A stretch of DNA of 64,000 nt from Salimicrobium humidisoli (GCF_002295105.1 NZ_NSGH01000001.1:186001-250000), one strand, 5' to 3'; positions 1-8,180 are shown, counted from the first letter of the stretch. Notes: generated by a model not told the origin, from the letters alone. Translations and numbers: made by a program.

Positions 1-1142
1 TCCCTGATTCTTTTCAGCCGGTACAGCAGCGTGTTTGTATGAATGTGCAGCTGCCGGGCCGCCTGATGAGTACTGTTGTGGTGAAGGAAGGAGCGGAGAG
101 TCTCCAGAAGGCTGGTGTTGTGACTCCGGTCGTAAGCTTTGATAGCTTCTATTACGCTGTTCTTATAATTCTCTTGTTCATAAAGCGCGGAGATTTCCTG
201 AATAAACTGATAGACTCCAAGTTCCCGAAAGGTTGTCACCCCGGCCAGAGCTTCGGGATAGCGGTTCTTCAGTTCCAGCGTTTTTTGAGCCTGACGATAG
301 CTGATGTGGATGTCCTCCGGCCTTGTGCATACTTTCCCATAGGTACTGTCGATGCCCGGGACACCGGTTCTTTCTTCCAATTTGTACCTGAAGCCCCGCA
401 ACAGCTCCTGCGTCACGTTCTCAGCCTCGTCCTCGTGTGTGTGGATAAGGAGGAGAAGTAAATCATTTTCGAACATATGAGAAATGATATTCTTCCGGCG
501 GAACGTTTCGGTCAGGTACGAAGCATGTCTTTCTACAGAAGGAGTGATGGATTCCGCGAACTCCAGTACAGCCACTGACAGGCTGCCTTCCAAAGAAAGA
601 TGGAGCTTCCGTGCCTGCTTTTCAATCTCGGCACGGCTTCCCGCAGTGCCATGGAAGAGCTGGTACATAAAGTTCCGGATATTTTCTTCTTTTTCACGTT
701 TTCTGTCGCGCTGTTTCTGAAGGTGTCTCGAAGCGAGAGAGGCTGCTTCCTTTAATTGCCTTATCTCGTCGTCGCCCATCTTTACCTGTTTCGTCTGAGC
801 CCATATGAAGCCGAGGACTTCTTTGTTTTTCCGAACGGATATGGCAATGCGGTCACCGAGACCGATGGCCGGGAGAGGAGAGACGAAGACTGGGGCCCCG
901 CTTTCGAACAGGTTTCCCATGACCCCTGCCTGCCACAGGCCGTTCACTACGTGCTCCGGCACTTTTCTCTGCATAATCGTTGCACTTCTTGCATCATCTA
1001 CGTTCGTTTCATGGCTGCTGTAGGAGATGATCCGGTGATTCACATCTTCAATTGTGACCGGACAGCCGAGCTTGCCGGCAATATAGTCTGCCAGGCCTTC
1101 AGGGGAATCCGGCATCTGATCGATTTCTCGGTTGAGTGACAT
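1..1142 (-). CDS. PucR-family transcriptional regulator (3' end outside window)
   Basis: Reading the minus strand from ATG at 1142 gives an open frame of about 380 codons that runs off the left edge, so the C-terminus is missing. An AGAAGGAG ribosome binding site lies 7 nt before the start. The N-terminal half (about residues 15-120) looks like the GAF-like sensor of PucR/AdeR/PutR-type activators, with ISYSSHE and a glycine-rich core. The C-terminal part carries the PucR helix-turn-helix signature: STHQAARQLHIHTNTLLYRLKRI. Such proteins usually activate catabolic genes (proline, alanine, purines or sugar diacids) in response to a small ligand. The regulated genes probably lie to the left of the window, so the effector cannot be named. 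All long plus-strand frames over this stretch are shadows. Confidence 0.85.
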   Translation of the reverse strand, partial: MSLNREIDQMPDSPEGLADYIAGKLGCPVTIEDVNHRIISYSSHETNVDDARSATIMQRKVPEHVVNGLWQAGVMGNLFESGAPVFVSPLPAIGLGDRIAISVRKNKEVLGFIWAQTKQVKMGDDEIRQLKEAASLASRHLQKQRDRKREKEENIRNFMYQLFHGTAGSRAEIEKQARKLHLSLEGSLSVAVLEFAESITPSVERHASYLTETFRRKNIISHMFENDLLLLLIHTHEDEAENVTQELLRGFRYKLEERTGVPGIDSTYGKVCTRPEDIHISYRQAQKTLELKNRYPEALAGVTTFRELGVYQFIQEISALYEQENYKNSVIEAIKAYDRSHNTSLLETLRSFLHHNSTHQAARQLHIHTNTLLYRLKRIR

Positions 1143-1231
1143 AACATTGCTCCTTCTGGTCTCTTGCTTGTATTTTACCACGCAGGAAGGATATCCGTCA
1201 GTCGGATGAAGCGCCGGGGAGGTTTTTACAG

Positions 1232-1846
1232 TTATGACTCCCCGTCCCCGGATGTAAGGACGAGTTTTCTCATTATGGTAGAAAAAAGGAGTTCCTGTTC
1301 CTCCACACGCAGTCCGGCTTTTTGGATGTTAGCCATCGTTTTCCTGTTGATATTAGCCCCGACGATATGGAGGCCGACCGGATTCAGCACGTCCATCATT
1401 TTTCCTACCCATTCGGTATCGCTCCGCATGTGCTCAAGCAACAGTACTTTACCCTCCGGTTTCACGACACGGTTGATCTCCCGGAGACCGCGGACGGGAT
1501 CAGGGACGGAACAGAAGACGCAGGTGGAGACGACATAGTCGAAAGAATCATCAGGAAAGTCCAGGTTTTCCGCATCCATCTCCCGAAGCGTGATAGAACC
1601 GGGAAGGGAAGCGGTTTTTTCTTCTGCTTTTTTAAGCATTTTCCTGCTGAAGTCTATTCCTGTCACTTCTGCCGTCTCCGGATAAAAAGGCAGGTTAGCA
1701 CCGGTCCCGACTCCTATTTCAAGGACGGAGCCGTCCAGGTCTTTCAGTAAATCTTTTCTCCATTTATCTTTGATCATATGGTCCATCATGTCGAAAACGC
1801 CGGACACACGATCGTACCTTTTTTTGATGTCTTCCGTTCTGCTCAT
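1232..1846 (-). CDS. class I SAM-dependent methyltransferase
   Basis: A 204-residue cytosolic methyltransferase of the UbiE/phospholipid N-methyltransferase-like type. The SAM-binding motif I is plain (VLEIGVGTGANLPFYP, about residues 49-64), followed by the acidic motif II (VTGIDFS) and DAENLDFPDDSFDYVVS. The start chosen is ATG at 1846, preceded at 8 nt by AGGGAGG; an in-frame TTG at 1867 has no ribosome binding site. The gene stands alone between the PucR regulator and divergent serC. The substrate cannot be told from sequence; small lipids or quinone precursors are usual for relatives. Confidence 0.8.
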   Translation of the reverse strand: MSRTEDIKKRYDRVSGVFDMMDHMIKDKWRKDLLKDLDGSVLEIGVGTGANLPFYPETAEVTGIDFSRKMLKKAEEKTASLPGSITLREMDAENLDFPDDSFDYVVSTCVFCSVPDPVRGLREINRVVKPEGKVLLLEHMRSDTEWVGKMMDVLNPVGLHIVGANINRKTMANIQKAGLRVEEQELLFSTIMRKLVLTSGDGES

Positions 1847-1873
1847 GCCAAACGCCTCCCTGGTCAATTTGTG

Positions 1874-1902
1874 TTGCTATGAATAAGTGTATCCCTTATA
1901 AT
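1874..1902 (+). promoter_or_regulatory. SigA-type promoter of serC
   Basis: TTGCTA (1874-1879), a 17-bp spacer and a perfect TATAAT (1897-1902), about 50 bp before the serC start. Confidence 0.6.
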
Positions 1903-1951
1903 GCATTCATATCAATTATCGTCAGACTCTTTAGAGAGAAGGTAGAAAGTT

Positions 1952-3037
1952 ATGGAGAGAATTTACAACTTTTCGGCGGGACCTTCCATGCTTCCGCTTC
2001 CTGTTCTCGAACAGGCGCAGAAAGAACTTACGAACTATAAAAACTCGGGAATGTCCGTCATGGAGCTGAGCCACCGTTCCGGCTGGTTCAAGGAAATCAT
2101 TGAAGGGGCGGAACAGGGGCTGCGTAACCTGATGAAGATACCGGATAATTATCGTGTACTTTTTCTTCAGGGAGGCGCGAGTCAGCAGTTTTCCATGGTG
2201 CCGATGAACCTGCTAGGTCCTTCAAAAAAAGTGGATTATGTACATACAGGGTCGTGGTCGAAAAAAGCCATGAAGGAAGCGGAGAAATTTTCGGAAGTGA
2301 ATGTGATCGCCTCCAGTGAAGATGAAAACTTTACGTACATTCCGGAAGTAACGAAAGATATGATTGATGAAGAAGCCTCCTACGTTCATATTACTACGAA
2401 CAACACGATTGAAGGAACGGCTTTCCGGAACATACCTGACACGGGGGACGTGCCGCTCGTTGCCGATATGTCTTCGAACATTCTGTCTGAAGAGGTGGAC
2501 GTATCAAAATTCGGGCTCATCTATGCCGGTGCCCAGAAAAACATAGGACCGGCGGGGCTTACTGTAGTCATTATCCGTGACGATCTGATCGGTCATGCAG
2601 AGGCGAACGTACCGGCGATGCTCGATTATAAAACGCACAGCGATTCAGGGTCGCTGTATAATACGCCACCGACGTTCGCAATCTACATGGCGAAACTTGT
2701 GTTTGAGTATATTGAAAATCTCGGCGGGTTGAAAACTATGGAAAAGATAAACTGGGAGAAAGCGGACCTTCTATATGAAACGATAGAAAACTCCGACCTT
2801 TTCACCTCTCCCGTTAAGAAGGACAGTCGTTCTCTCATGAATATCCCTTTTGTCAGTCCTTCTGCACAAACGGATGCTGAATTTCTGGAGGAAGCGCAAA
2901 AACGTGGCCTTGAAACGTTGAAAGGACATCGTTCTGTCGGCGGGATGCGGGCGAGCATCTACAACGCTATGCCGCAAGAAGGGGTTCAGGCTCTCATTCG
3001 CTTCATGGACGAGTTTGAACGTCATCGCAATAAATAG
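1952..3037 (+). CDS. serC: phosphoserine aminotransferase
   Basis: A 361-residue PLP enzyme of the class V aminotransferase fold. It transfers the amino group of glutamate to 3-phosphohydroxypyruvate in the second step of serine synthesis. The N-terminus ([11 protein letters not shown]) and [11 protein letters not shown] are hallmark SerC sequences; [10 protein letters not shown] around residue 195 holds the PLP-binding lysine; [14 protein letters not shown] near the C-terminus binds substrate phosphate. Length matches the family. It has its own promoter and a strong terminator, so it is monocistronic. serA is not nearby. Confidence 0.97.
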   Translation: MERIYNFSAGPSMLPLPVLEQAQKELTNYKNSGMSVMELSHRSGWFKEIIEGAEQGLRNLMKIPDNYRVLFLQGGASQQFSMVPMNLLGPSKKVDYVHTGSWSKKAMKEAEKFSEVNVIASSEDENFTYIPEVTKDMIDEEASYVHITTNNTIEGTAFRNIPDTGDVPLVADMSSNILSEEVDVSKFGLIYAGAQKNIGPAGLTVVIIRDDLIGHAEANVPAMLDYKTHSDSGSLYNTPPTFAIYMAKLVFEYIENLGGLKTMEKINWEKADLLYETIENSDLFTSPVKKDSRSLMNIPFVSPSAQTDAEFLEEAQKRGLETLKGHRSVGGMRASIYNAMPQEGVQALIRFMDEFERHRNK

Positions 3038-3045
3038 AAAGAGGG

Positions 3046-3072
3046 AAGCCGCAGGTATCTGCGGCTTTTTTC
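3046..3072 (+). terminator. intrinsic terminator of serC
   Basis: AGCCGCAG / CTGCGGCT stem (3047-3054 and 3059-3066) with a 4-nt loop and a T-run. Confidence 0.9.
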
Positions 3073-3100
3073 GTACTGGAAAATTTAAAATATATGGAAT

Positions 3101-3141
3101 AGTTTACTCACTTTGACAAATAAGTAAACTTACTTTAATGT
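3101..3141 (+). promoter_or_regulatory. promoter with inverted repeats before the solute-binding protein gene
   Basis: TTGACA at 3113-3118 is followed after 17 bp by TAATGT (or TTTAAT at 15 bp). An 8-bp inverted repeat, AGTTTACT (3101-3108) and AGTAAACT (3123-3130), flanks the -35. A second small palindrome (AAGTAA-AC-TTACTT, 3122-3135) fills the spacer. The AGTTTA half-site recurs at the marR promoter, so the downstream MarR protein may bind both (inference). Confidence 0.6.
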
Positions 3142-3193
3142 ACTATTCGAGAGAAACGGATGTAAAAAGATCCGGGACGGGAGAAGGTACATA

Positions 3194-4039
3194 GTGAAAA
3201 AAGTAAAAGCAGGCTTAATGGCGGCAATCGCTGCGACAGTTCTCGCAGCGTGCGGGTCTTCCGAAACGAAGTCGGAAGAAAAAGGAGAGACGTGGAAAGA
3301 GATTCAGGAAGCAGGGGAGATTGTAGTGGCGACCCCCGGGACGCTATATCCGGCTTCTTATTACCCTGAGGGTTCGGATGAACTTACCGGTTACGACGTC
3401 GAAGTGATGAGAGAAGTAGGTAAACGGCTGGATCTTGAAATTGTATTTGAAGAGATGGATTTTGACAGTATGTTCGCCTCTCTTACATCAGGAAGAGTGG
3501 ACGTGGCACCTGCCGGTATGAGAAAGGAAATCAAAGATAAGTACTCCTATAGTGAGCCTTATAAATATTCCTATGCAACTATGATTGTACGGGAGGAAGA
3601 TGTGGAGTCCTACGACTCCCTGGAGGACCTTGAAGGGAAAGTAGCCGGGGGAGCAGCTACTACCGTCTACAGTGATATTGCCAAAAAATTCGGAGCTGAA
3701 CTGAAAACGTATAGAAACGTGACGAATGACGTTTATTTGCGGGATGTGGACGTAGGCCGGACGGATGTGATCATCAACGACTATTATTTGCAACGGCTGG
3801 CACTTGAATCCCTGCCCCAACTGGATGTGACCATGCACCCGGATTTGAAATTCCACACGAACAATCAGCGCGCGGTTATCGAGGAAGGTGCACTTACTTT
3901 CCGGGATAAAATTGATGGTGCACTGAATGAAATGAGAAAAGACGGAACGCTGACCGAGCTTTCCAAAGAATTCTTCGGAGGGGAAGATGTATCGGAAAAG
4001 CCCGAAGAAGACATAAGGGAAATTGAAGGAATCGAGTAA
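3194..4039 (+). CDS. family 3 solute-binding lipoprotein (amino-acid ABC type)
   Basis: A 281-residue exported binding protein. The first 20 residues form a lipoprotein signal peptide with lipobox LAAC; Cys20 would be lipidated and anchor it outside the membrane. The rest matches the SBP_bac_3 fold of polar amino-acid ABC importers (GEIVVATPGTLYP, LTGYDVEVMREVGKRL, FASLTSGRVDVAPAGM). The start is GTG, with a GGGAGAAGG site upstream. No permease or ATPase gene is adjacent, so it either works with a distant transporter or acts as a sensor. It is followed directly by marR, and the two promoters share an AGTTTA motif. Confidence 0.85.
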   Translation: MKKVKAGLMAAIAATVLAACGSSETKSEEKGETWKEIQEAGEIVVATPGTLYPASYYPEGSDELTGYDVEVMREVGKRLDLEIVFEEMDFDSMFASLTSGRVDVAPAGMRKEIKDKYSYSEPYKYSYATMIVREEDVESYDSLEDLEGKVAGGAATTVYSDIAKKFGAELKTYRNVTNDVYLRDVDVGRTDVIINDYYLQRLALESLPQLDVTMHPDLKFHTNNQRAVIEEGALTFRDKIDGALNEMRKDGTLTELSKEFFGGEDVSEKPEEDIREIEGIE

Positions 4040-4060
4040 TTTATCTATTAACAGTAACGG

Positions 4061-4101
4061 TGACGGCGAACGGACCATTCAAGGTTCGGTCGTCGTTTTT
4101 C
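4061..4101 (+). terminator. imperfect terminator after the solute-binding protein
   Basis: GACGGCGAAC pairs imperfectly with GGTTCGGTCGTC and is followed by GTTTTTCG. Confidence 0.5.
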
Positions 4102-4146
4102 GTTTCTTCTTTATTGCTTCTACCCGGAAGTTTCCGCTTTTCTTTC

Positions 4147-4199
4147 TTGACTTACTATAGTTTAAGGGGTAAACTGACTATTAGTTTAGCCTATATACT
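4147..4199 (+). promoter_or_regulatory. marR promoter with palindromic operator
   Basis: TTGACT (4147-4152), 17 bp, TAAACT (4170-4175). The palindrome AGTTTA-AGGGG-TAAACT (4159-4175) covers the -10, and a further AGTTTA half-site lies at 4183-4188. TATACT (4194-4199) is an alternative -10. The placement suggests autorepression by the MarR protein (inference). Confidence 0.55.
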
Positions 4200-4213
4200 A
4201 TTGAGGTGGAATT

Positions 4214-4669
4214 ATGAGAGAAGAACTTATCAGACAGGTGTACGAATCTATCTATGATATTTATCTGCACGGTTCGGAGCAGGTGGCTCACTCCCTGAAA
4301 GAGGATGAAGAGCTGAAACACTTTTCCAGGGAACAGACGCAGCTGATCAAAGTGATCGACAGCTATCCTGAAACTACGATGAAAGAAATAGCTGAAATTC
4401 TCGGGGTGCATAAAACCGGAGTATCCAACAAGGTGAAAAAGCTGGTGGAAGGGGGATACCTCGAGTACAGAAAAGGTCCGGATCATAAGAGTAAATACGT
4501 GGCGGTGACAGAAAAGGGCCACGAAGTTGTAGAAAGGATCGAAGCTATTAATGTAACCCGGTGGAGAACTCTCTTTGCGGGTGAATTTACCGAGGAAGAA
4601 CTGGAAGACCTTTACGGGAAACTATTCCGTATCAGTAAACGTTTTAAGAAAGAAGAGGATGAAAAATGA
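4214..4669 (+). CDS. MarR-family transcriptional regulator
   Basis: A 151-residue winged-helix regulator. The DNA-recognition part is TTMKEIAEILGVHKTGVSNKVKKL (about 57-80), and the wing follows as KGPDHKSKYVAVTEKG. GAGGTGG precedes the ATG. It overlaps the next gene by 4 nt (ATGA), so it is translationally coupled to the YhgE-like permease, the usual arrangement for a repressor of an efflux or secretion gene. Its own promoter carries a palindrome sharing AGTTTA with the upstream solute-binding protein promoter. The ligand is unknown. Confidence 0.88.
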   Translation: MREELIRQVYESIYDIYLHGSEQVAHSLKEDEELKHFSREQTQLIKVIDSYPETTMKEIAEILGVHKTGVSNKVKKLVEGGYLEYRKGPDHKSKYVAVTEKGHEVVERIEAINVTRWRTLFAGEFTEEELEDLYGKLFRISKRFKKEEDEK

Positions 4670-6072
4670 AGAAAGAATGGAAGAAAATTTTAGCGAGTCC
4701 AAAGATACTGGTGGTACTTTTCATTATCCAGTGTATACCCATCATTTATACTTCCGTATTCGTCGGTTCTATGTGGGACCCTTACGGTAATACGGAACAA
4801 CTTCCGGTTGCTGTAGTGAATGAGGACGAGGCGGCCGATTTTGAAGGGGAAGAAGTAGCGGTAGGCGCGGATACAGTTGAAAACTTACGGGACAACGATA
4901 AATTCGACTGGCATTTTCCATCGGGAAAAGAAGCGGCTGAGGGATTGAAGAACGGGGACTATTTTCTCGTGGTAACGATACCCGAATCCTTTTCACAGAA
5001 GGCGGTCACTGTTTTCGATGAGAAACCCGAGAAACCGGAAATTACGTACGAAACGAATCCGGGCTACAGCATGACCGGTGAAATCATCGCCGGGCGCGGC
5101 AGTGAAAAAGTGACAGAAGAAGTATCCGATCAGTTGCAGTCTTCCTATACGGAGGCCTGGACGACGGCTATCAATGATATGAAAGAGGGCTACTCACAAA
5201 ACGAGGAGAAACTCGCAGCGATGGAGGAGAAGCTGGCTCAGCTGAAAGAAGCGAGTGCCGGACTCGCCGATAATCTGCAGGCTCAGGCGCCGGCTGCCGG
5301 TGCGCAGGCCGGAGAGTTGAATAAAGCCATCGCTGAACTGGAAAAAGGGATAGGTCAATTGAAAGAAGCTCAAAGTTCGGCACTCGAAGAAGCGGGGTCG
5401 CTGAACCTGGAAGAAGGGAATACCTCCCAGTTCTTAAACCCGATCTCTATTAACGAAGAATCGATGACGGAAGTGGAGAACTACGGTTCAGGTTTTACTC
5501 CTTATATTTTGAGTATCAGTCTTTTCATCGGTGCTATCGCCTTTCACGTATTTTACAGCATGAATGATACACTTCGTGAAGGTATGAGAGGGTGGACCGG
5601 GAAACTGAGTGTAGTAATGATGCAGGCTATCATGCAGGCGCTTATCTCCGCGCTGGTCCTCGACTTCTTTGTGCATGTGGAAATAGGGGATAGACTTCTG
5701 TTTTATAGTATGACAGTTCTCACTTCCCTTACGTTTATGATGGGAATCACTCTTCTCGTTTCGTCACTCGGAAATATAGGCCGGTTCCTTGCGGTGTTGT
5801 TCCTCGTATTTCAGATCGGTACGAGCGCAGGTACATTCCCAATCAAAGTTTCGCCTGTTATCTTCCAGAAACTTCATGAATTTTCACCGATGACGTACAG
5901 TATTAAAGGGATGAGGGAAGCGATGTTCGATTTCACGGGAAGCGTTGCTCCGGGGGAAATACTTCTCATACTGGGAATCCTCTCTCTTGTACTGACGGGC
6001 CTCTGGGCAGCTGTTTTTCAACTGTTTCATAAGCGCCCGGATCTTCATGAAAAAATGGAAAACGCAGTCTGA
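4666..6072 (+). CDS. YhgE/Pip-type ABC-2 membrane protein
   Basis: A 468-residue membrane protein. One transmembrane helix near residues 12-32 is followed by the YhgE/Pip N-terminal extracytoplasmic region (LPVAVVNEDEAADFEGE and DYFLVVTIPESFSQKA). A short coiled, Ala/Glu-rich linker comes next (about 175-250), then about five or six C-terminal helices of the ABC-2 permease type. Related YhgE/phage-infection proteins are usually 700-900 residues with a long linker; here the linker is short. The family is linked to export and to type VII secretion neighbourhoods, but no ATPase is present here. It is co-transcribed with marR. Confidence 0.8.
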   Translation: MKKEWKKILASPKILVVLFIIQCIPIIYTSVFVGSMWDPYGNTEQLPVAVVNEDEAADFEGEEVAVGADTVENLRDNDKFDWHFPSGKEAAEGLKNGDYFLVVTIPESFSQKAVTVFDEKPEKPEITYETNPGYSMTGEIIAGRGSEKVTEEVSDQLQSSYTEAWTTAINDMKEGYSQNEEKLAAMEEKLAQLKEASAGLADNLQAQAPAAGAQAGELNKAIAELEKGIGQLKEAQSSALEEAGSLNLEEGNTSQFLNPISINEESMTEVENYGSGFTPYILSISLFIGAIAFHVFYSMNDTLREGMRGWTGKLSVVMMQAIMQALISALVLDFFVHVEIGDRLLFYSMTVLTSLTFMMGITLLVSSLGNIGRFLAVLFLVFQIGTSAGTFPIKVSPVIFQKLHEFSPMTYSIKGMREAMFDFTGSVAPGEILLILGILSLVLTGLWAAVFQLFHKRPDLHEKMENAV

Positions 6073-6187
6073 CGATCAAATTGTTCGTTTTCCCGTTTTG
6101 AGAAGTGGTACGGTAGACCGGGAGGGATGAAAAATGACAGATTGAGATCAACGATTCAATGAAAGTGGATTTATTTACGGTACAGAA

Positions 6188-6736
6188 GTGAATGAATTCA
6201 TTAAAAACCACTATGATTATATTGAAGAAGGCGGTCACATCGGCTGTTTTGCAGAAGGAGAAGGCAGGAATGCCGTATTCTTAGCTGAAGAGGGGCACCC
6301 GGTAACGGCTTACGATAATTCCGAAGTCGGTATTGAGAAGATGAAGCGCCTCGCTGACGAACGGGAAGTTTACGTAGAGGGTCTTCAAAAAGACCTTACG
6401 AAGGAGAGGGCAGGAGAAAATATTTATGACGGGGCGGTTATGGTATTCGGCCATGTGCCGAAAGAAGATCAGCCTTTCCTGATGGCAAATGTCCGTGACT
6501 CGGTAAAAACCGGTGGCGCTATCCTTATTGAAGTGTACTCGGAAGAACAAATAAACTACAAAACCGGAGGGCCTCCGACGACAGAAGCGATGTACCGGCC
6601 TGAAGATATGCTCGAATGGTTCCGCGACGATAAAATCCTTCATTTTTATTATGGAGAAGCGAATCGCGTGGAAGGGACAAGGCATACGGGCCTCGGTCAT
6701 GTCATACAATTGATTGCAGTAAAAGAATCCGTCTGA
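6188..6736 (+). CDS. class I SAM-dependent methyltransferase (5' end interrupted by TGA)
   Basis: The intact frame from GTG 6188 gives a 182-residue TehB/SmtA-like methyltransferase with CFAEGEGRNAVFLAEEGHPVTAYDNSEVG as the SAM site. In-frame codons upstream encode DQRFNESGFIYGTEV, which matches the N-terminus of this family. They belong to a frame opening at ATG 6134 behind GGAGGG, but the fourth codon is TGA (6143-6145), where relatives carry tryptophan. Either the gene starts at the poorly placed GTG and has lost about 18 residues, or there is a TGG-to-TGA change or a base-call error. The frame is otherwise intact. Confidence 0.75.
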   Translation: MNEFIKNHYDYIEEGGHIGCFAEGEGRNAVFLAEEGHPVTAYDNSEVGIEKMKRLADEREVYVEGLQKDLTKERAGENIYDGAVMVFGHVPKEDQPFLMANVRDSVKTGGAILIEVYSEEQINYKTGGPPTTEAMYRPEDMLEWFRDDKILHFYYGEANRVEGTRHTGLGHVIQLIAVKESV

Positions 6737-6754
6737 TTTTCAGGCGGTTTTTTT
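6729..6754 (+). terminator. terminator of the methyltransferase gene
   Basis: CCGTCTGA / TCAGGCGG stem, one G-T pair, followed by seven T; it overlaps the stop codon. Confidence 0.85.
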
Positions 6755-6828
6755 ATTTGTGAAAATAAGTTTTTCGTTATTACCCGGGAAATAATCGGTT
6801 CTTTTGAGTGTGATACCCGAGAGAAGGC

Positions 6829-6863
6829 AAAAAAACCGCCGGCTTCCGGGGAGAAGCCAGCGG
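6829..6863 (-). terminator. intrinsic terminator of the signalling-peptide gene
   Basis: On the minus strand an 11-bp GC-rich stem (6853-6863 with 6836-6846) is followed by TTTTTTT. It lies 25 nt after the peptide stop codon. Confidence 0.9.
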
Positions 6864-6887
6864 CTGAAATCTACTGGTGAATCGATG

Positions 6888-7025
6888 TTAATGCTGATCG
6901 GGGAAATCAGCTTGTATTACAGGTTTGGCTGATATTTCATACGTAGTCTCTTTAGCAGTCACTGCACTTGCAGAACCTAAAACCAGCAGCATCGTCAAGA
7001 TGAAAACTGAAAGCTTCCTGGACAC
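6888..7025 (-). CDS. small secreted pro-peptide, candidate PapR-like quorum-sensing signal
   Basis: A 45-codon gene starting GTG at 7025, behind AGAGGTGG at 7 nt. Residues 1-24 (SRKLSVFILTMLLVLGSASA then VTA) form a Sec signal peptide with basic start, hydrophobic core and Ala-X-Ala sites. The exported tail is short and ends in ADFPDQH. That heptapeptide shares the A-D-x-P pattern of the processed PapR signal ADLPFEF (known from the B. cereus group). The gene has its own promoter and terminator and lies head-to-head with a PlcR-like receptor gene. Together these point to a processed, re-imported signal for that receptor (inference). It is too short for usual gene callers. Confidence 0.75.
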   Translation of the reverse strand: MSRKLSVFILTMLLVLGSASAVTAKETTYEISAKPVIQADFPDQH

Positions 7026-7050
7026 GTATTCACCACCTCTTTTGAAAGTA

Positions 7051-7079
7051 ATTATAATACGGTATAGTAGATAATATAA
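7051..7079 (-). promoter_or_regulatory. promoter of the pro-peptide gene
   Basis: On the minus strand a perfect TATAAT occupies 7056-7051, but the -35 position (7079-7074, TTATAT) is poor. This would fit a promoter that needs an activator. The start of the -10 is 112.5 bp from the centre of the PlcR-type box at 7161-7176. Confidence 0.55.
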
Positions 7080-7160
7080 AACTATTTCCGAAGGGAAAAA
7101 TGAGGTCTTCTGCCGTGAATAAATGTACTTAGAGGAACAATCTTATTTTTTTAATGAAAT

Positions 7161-7176
7161 TATGCATTTTTGCATA
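7161..7176. promoter_or_regulatory. PlcR-type box 1
   Basis: TATGCATTTTTGCATA fits the PlcR box TATGNA-N4-TNCATA at every fixed position and is palindromic out to 18 bp (7160-7177). It sits just before the receptor gene's ribosome binding site and upstream of the divergent pro-peptide promoter. Confidence 0.75.
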
Positions 7177-7195
7177 AGGAAGGAGGGGTGGCAGT

Positions 7196-8080
7196 ATGTA
7201 TGAAAATACAGGAGAAAAGATTCGTGAACTGAGAAAACAGACCGGAATGTCCCAGGCTTTTCTGGCTAATAAAGTCTGTTCCCAATCGGAAATAAGCAGA
7301 ATCGAACGGGGATTGAATGAGCCTTCCTACCAGATGCTGTGGGCGATTGCGAAAAAGTTCGACGTAGATATCAATTATTTTCTTGATGAACATTCGAAGG
7401 AAAGGGAAGACTATTTTCAGGAAGTAAAAGAATTGCTGGAGGAAGCAAGACGTGACCGCGACTACAGTCTTATTGAAGAGATCGTGGACCAGGAATCGAA
7501 AAACCCCCTCCTCCAGAAAGGGCATCGCCACAAATACCTGAAATGGCATAAAGCGATGACTGTTTATCACCTTCACAAAGACGCTGCAGGGGCGGTGTCT
7601 CTCTTCATGGATTGTCTGTCGAATGGAGACCTCGATTTACTGATTACTGAACTTGATATGAACGTCCTGAATAGTATCGGTATCGTAAAAAGAAATGAAG
7701 GGGAGCTTAAGGAAGCTGTCTATTACCTGGAGAAAGCTTTGCGTATCCTTAAGCGGATGGCTTCACTGAAAAAAGAGAGAATTGTAAGGAAAGTGTATTA
7801 CAACCTCTCCAAAGTGCACTCGGACCTCGGAGAATACAAACTTTCGGCAGGTTATTGCGAAAAAGGACTGGCTCTCTGTTTATCCGAGGAGGATATGTTT
7901 CTGTTTGCGGAATTCCACTATCAGCTCGGCCGTAATCTTCTGTTGCTCGGGGATGAAGAAGAAGGTTTGCGTTACTGGGAAAAAACGAGAACGATCATAG
8001 AACTCCAGCAGAAGAAAAACCTGCTTAAATTCATCGAAAGTGAGATAGAGAATTACCGGGCGACGGGAACAATAAAATAG
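7196..8080 (+). CDS. PlcR/RRNPP-type peptide-responsive transcriptional regulator
   Basis: A 294-residue cytosolic regulator. Residues about 6-62 are an XRE-type helix-turn-helix (GEKIRELRKQTGMSQAFLANKV, then CSQSEISRIERG) ending in INYFLDE. The remainder is all-helical with TPR-like repeats, e.g. LNSIGIVKRNEGELKEAVYYLEKAL and YYNLSKVHSDLGEYKLSAGYCEKGL. Length, layout and the SEISRIE-G-PS pattern resemble PlcR, whose TPR domain binds the PapR peptide. AAGGAGG precedes the ATG. The divergent small secreted pro-peptide gene and the PlcR-box palindromes on both sides support the assignment. Targets are probably the two box-bearing promoters here plus others elsewhere. Confidence 0.82.
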   Translation: MYENTGEKIRELRKQTGMSQAFLANKVCSQSEISRIERGLNEPSYQMLWAIAKKFDVDINYFLDEHSKEREDYFQEVKELLEEARRDRDYSLIEEIVDQESKNPLLQKGHRHKYLKWHKAMTVYHLHKDAAGAVSLFMDCLSNGDLDLLITELDMNVLNSIGIVKRNEGELKEAVYYLEKALRILKRMASLKKERIVRKVYYNLSKVHSDLGEYKLSAGYCEKGLALCLSEEDMFLFAEFHYQLGRNLLLLGDEEEGLRYWEKTRTIIELQQKKNLLKFIESEIENYRATGTIK

Positions 8081-8083
8081 AAT

Positions 8084-8099
8084 TATGCATATATTCATA
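8084..8099. promoter_or_regulatory. PlcR-type box 2
   Basis: TATGCATATATTCATA again matches TATGNA-N4-TNCATA exactly; the 18 bp at 8083-8100 read TTATG...CATAA. It lies 3 nt after the receptor stop codon, 112.5 bp (centre to first base of the -10) before the small-RNA promoter at 8181-8209. Confidence 0.72.
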
Positions 8100-8180
8100 A
8101 TTTCATGTGCTTACGTATAAAAAAAAGGGGAGCGGGTAATGTACTCCGGCCATACAGGTGTATAAGCGTTGCAGGAGCTT

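Noticed and set aside
39-1139. Overlapping plus-strand frames opposite the PucR regulator
   Set aside because: They are antisense shadows; the minus-strand frame has the protein family match and ribosome binding site.
8139-8165. 8-codon ORF (MYSGHTGV) behind AGGGGAG after PlcR-type box 2
   Set aside because: Too short to support as a gene; possibly a leader peptide but nothing else backs it.
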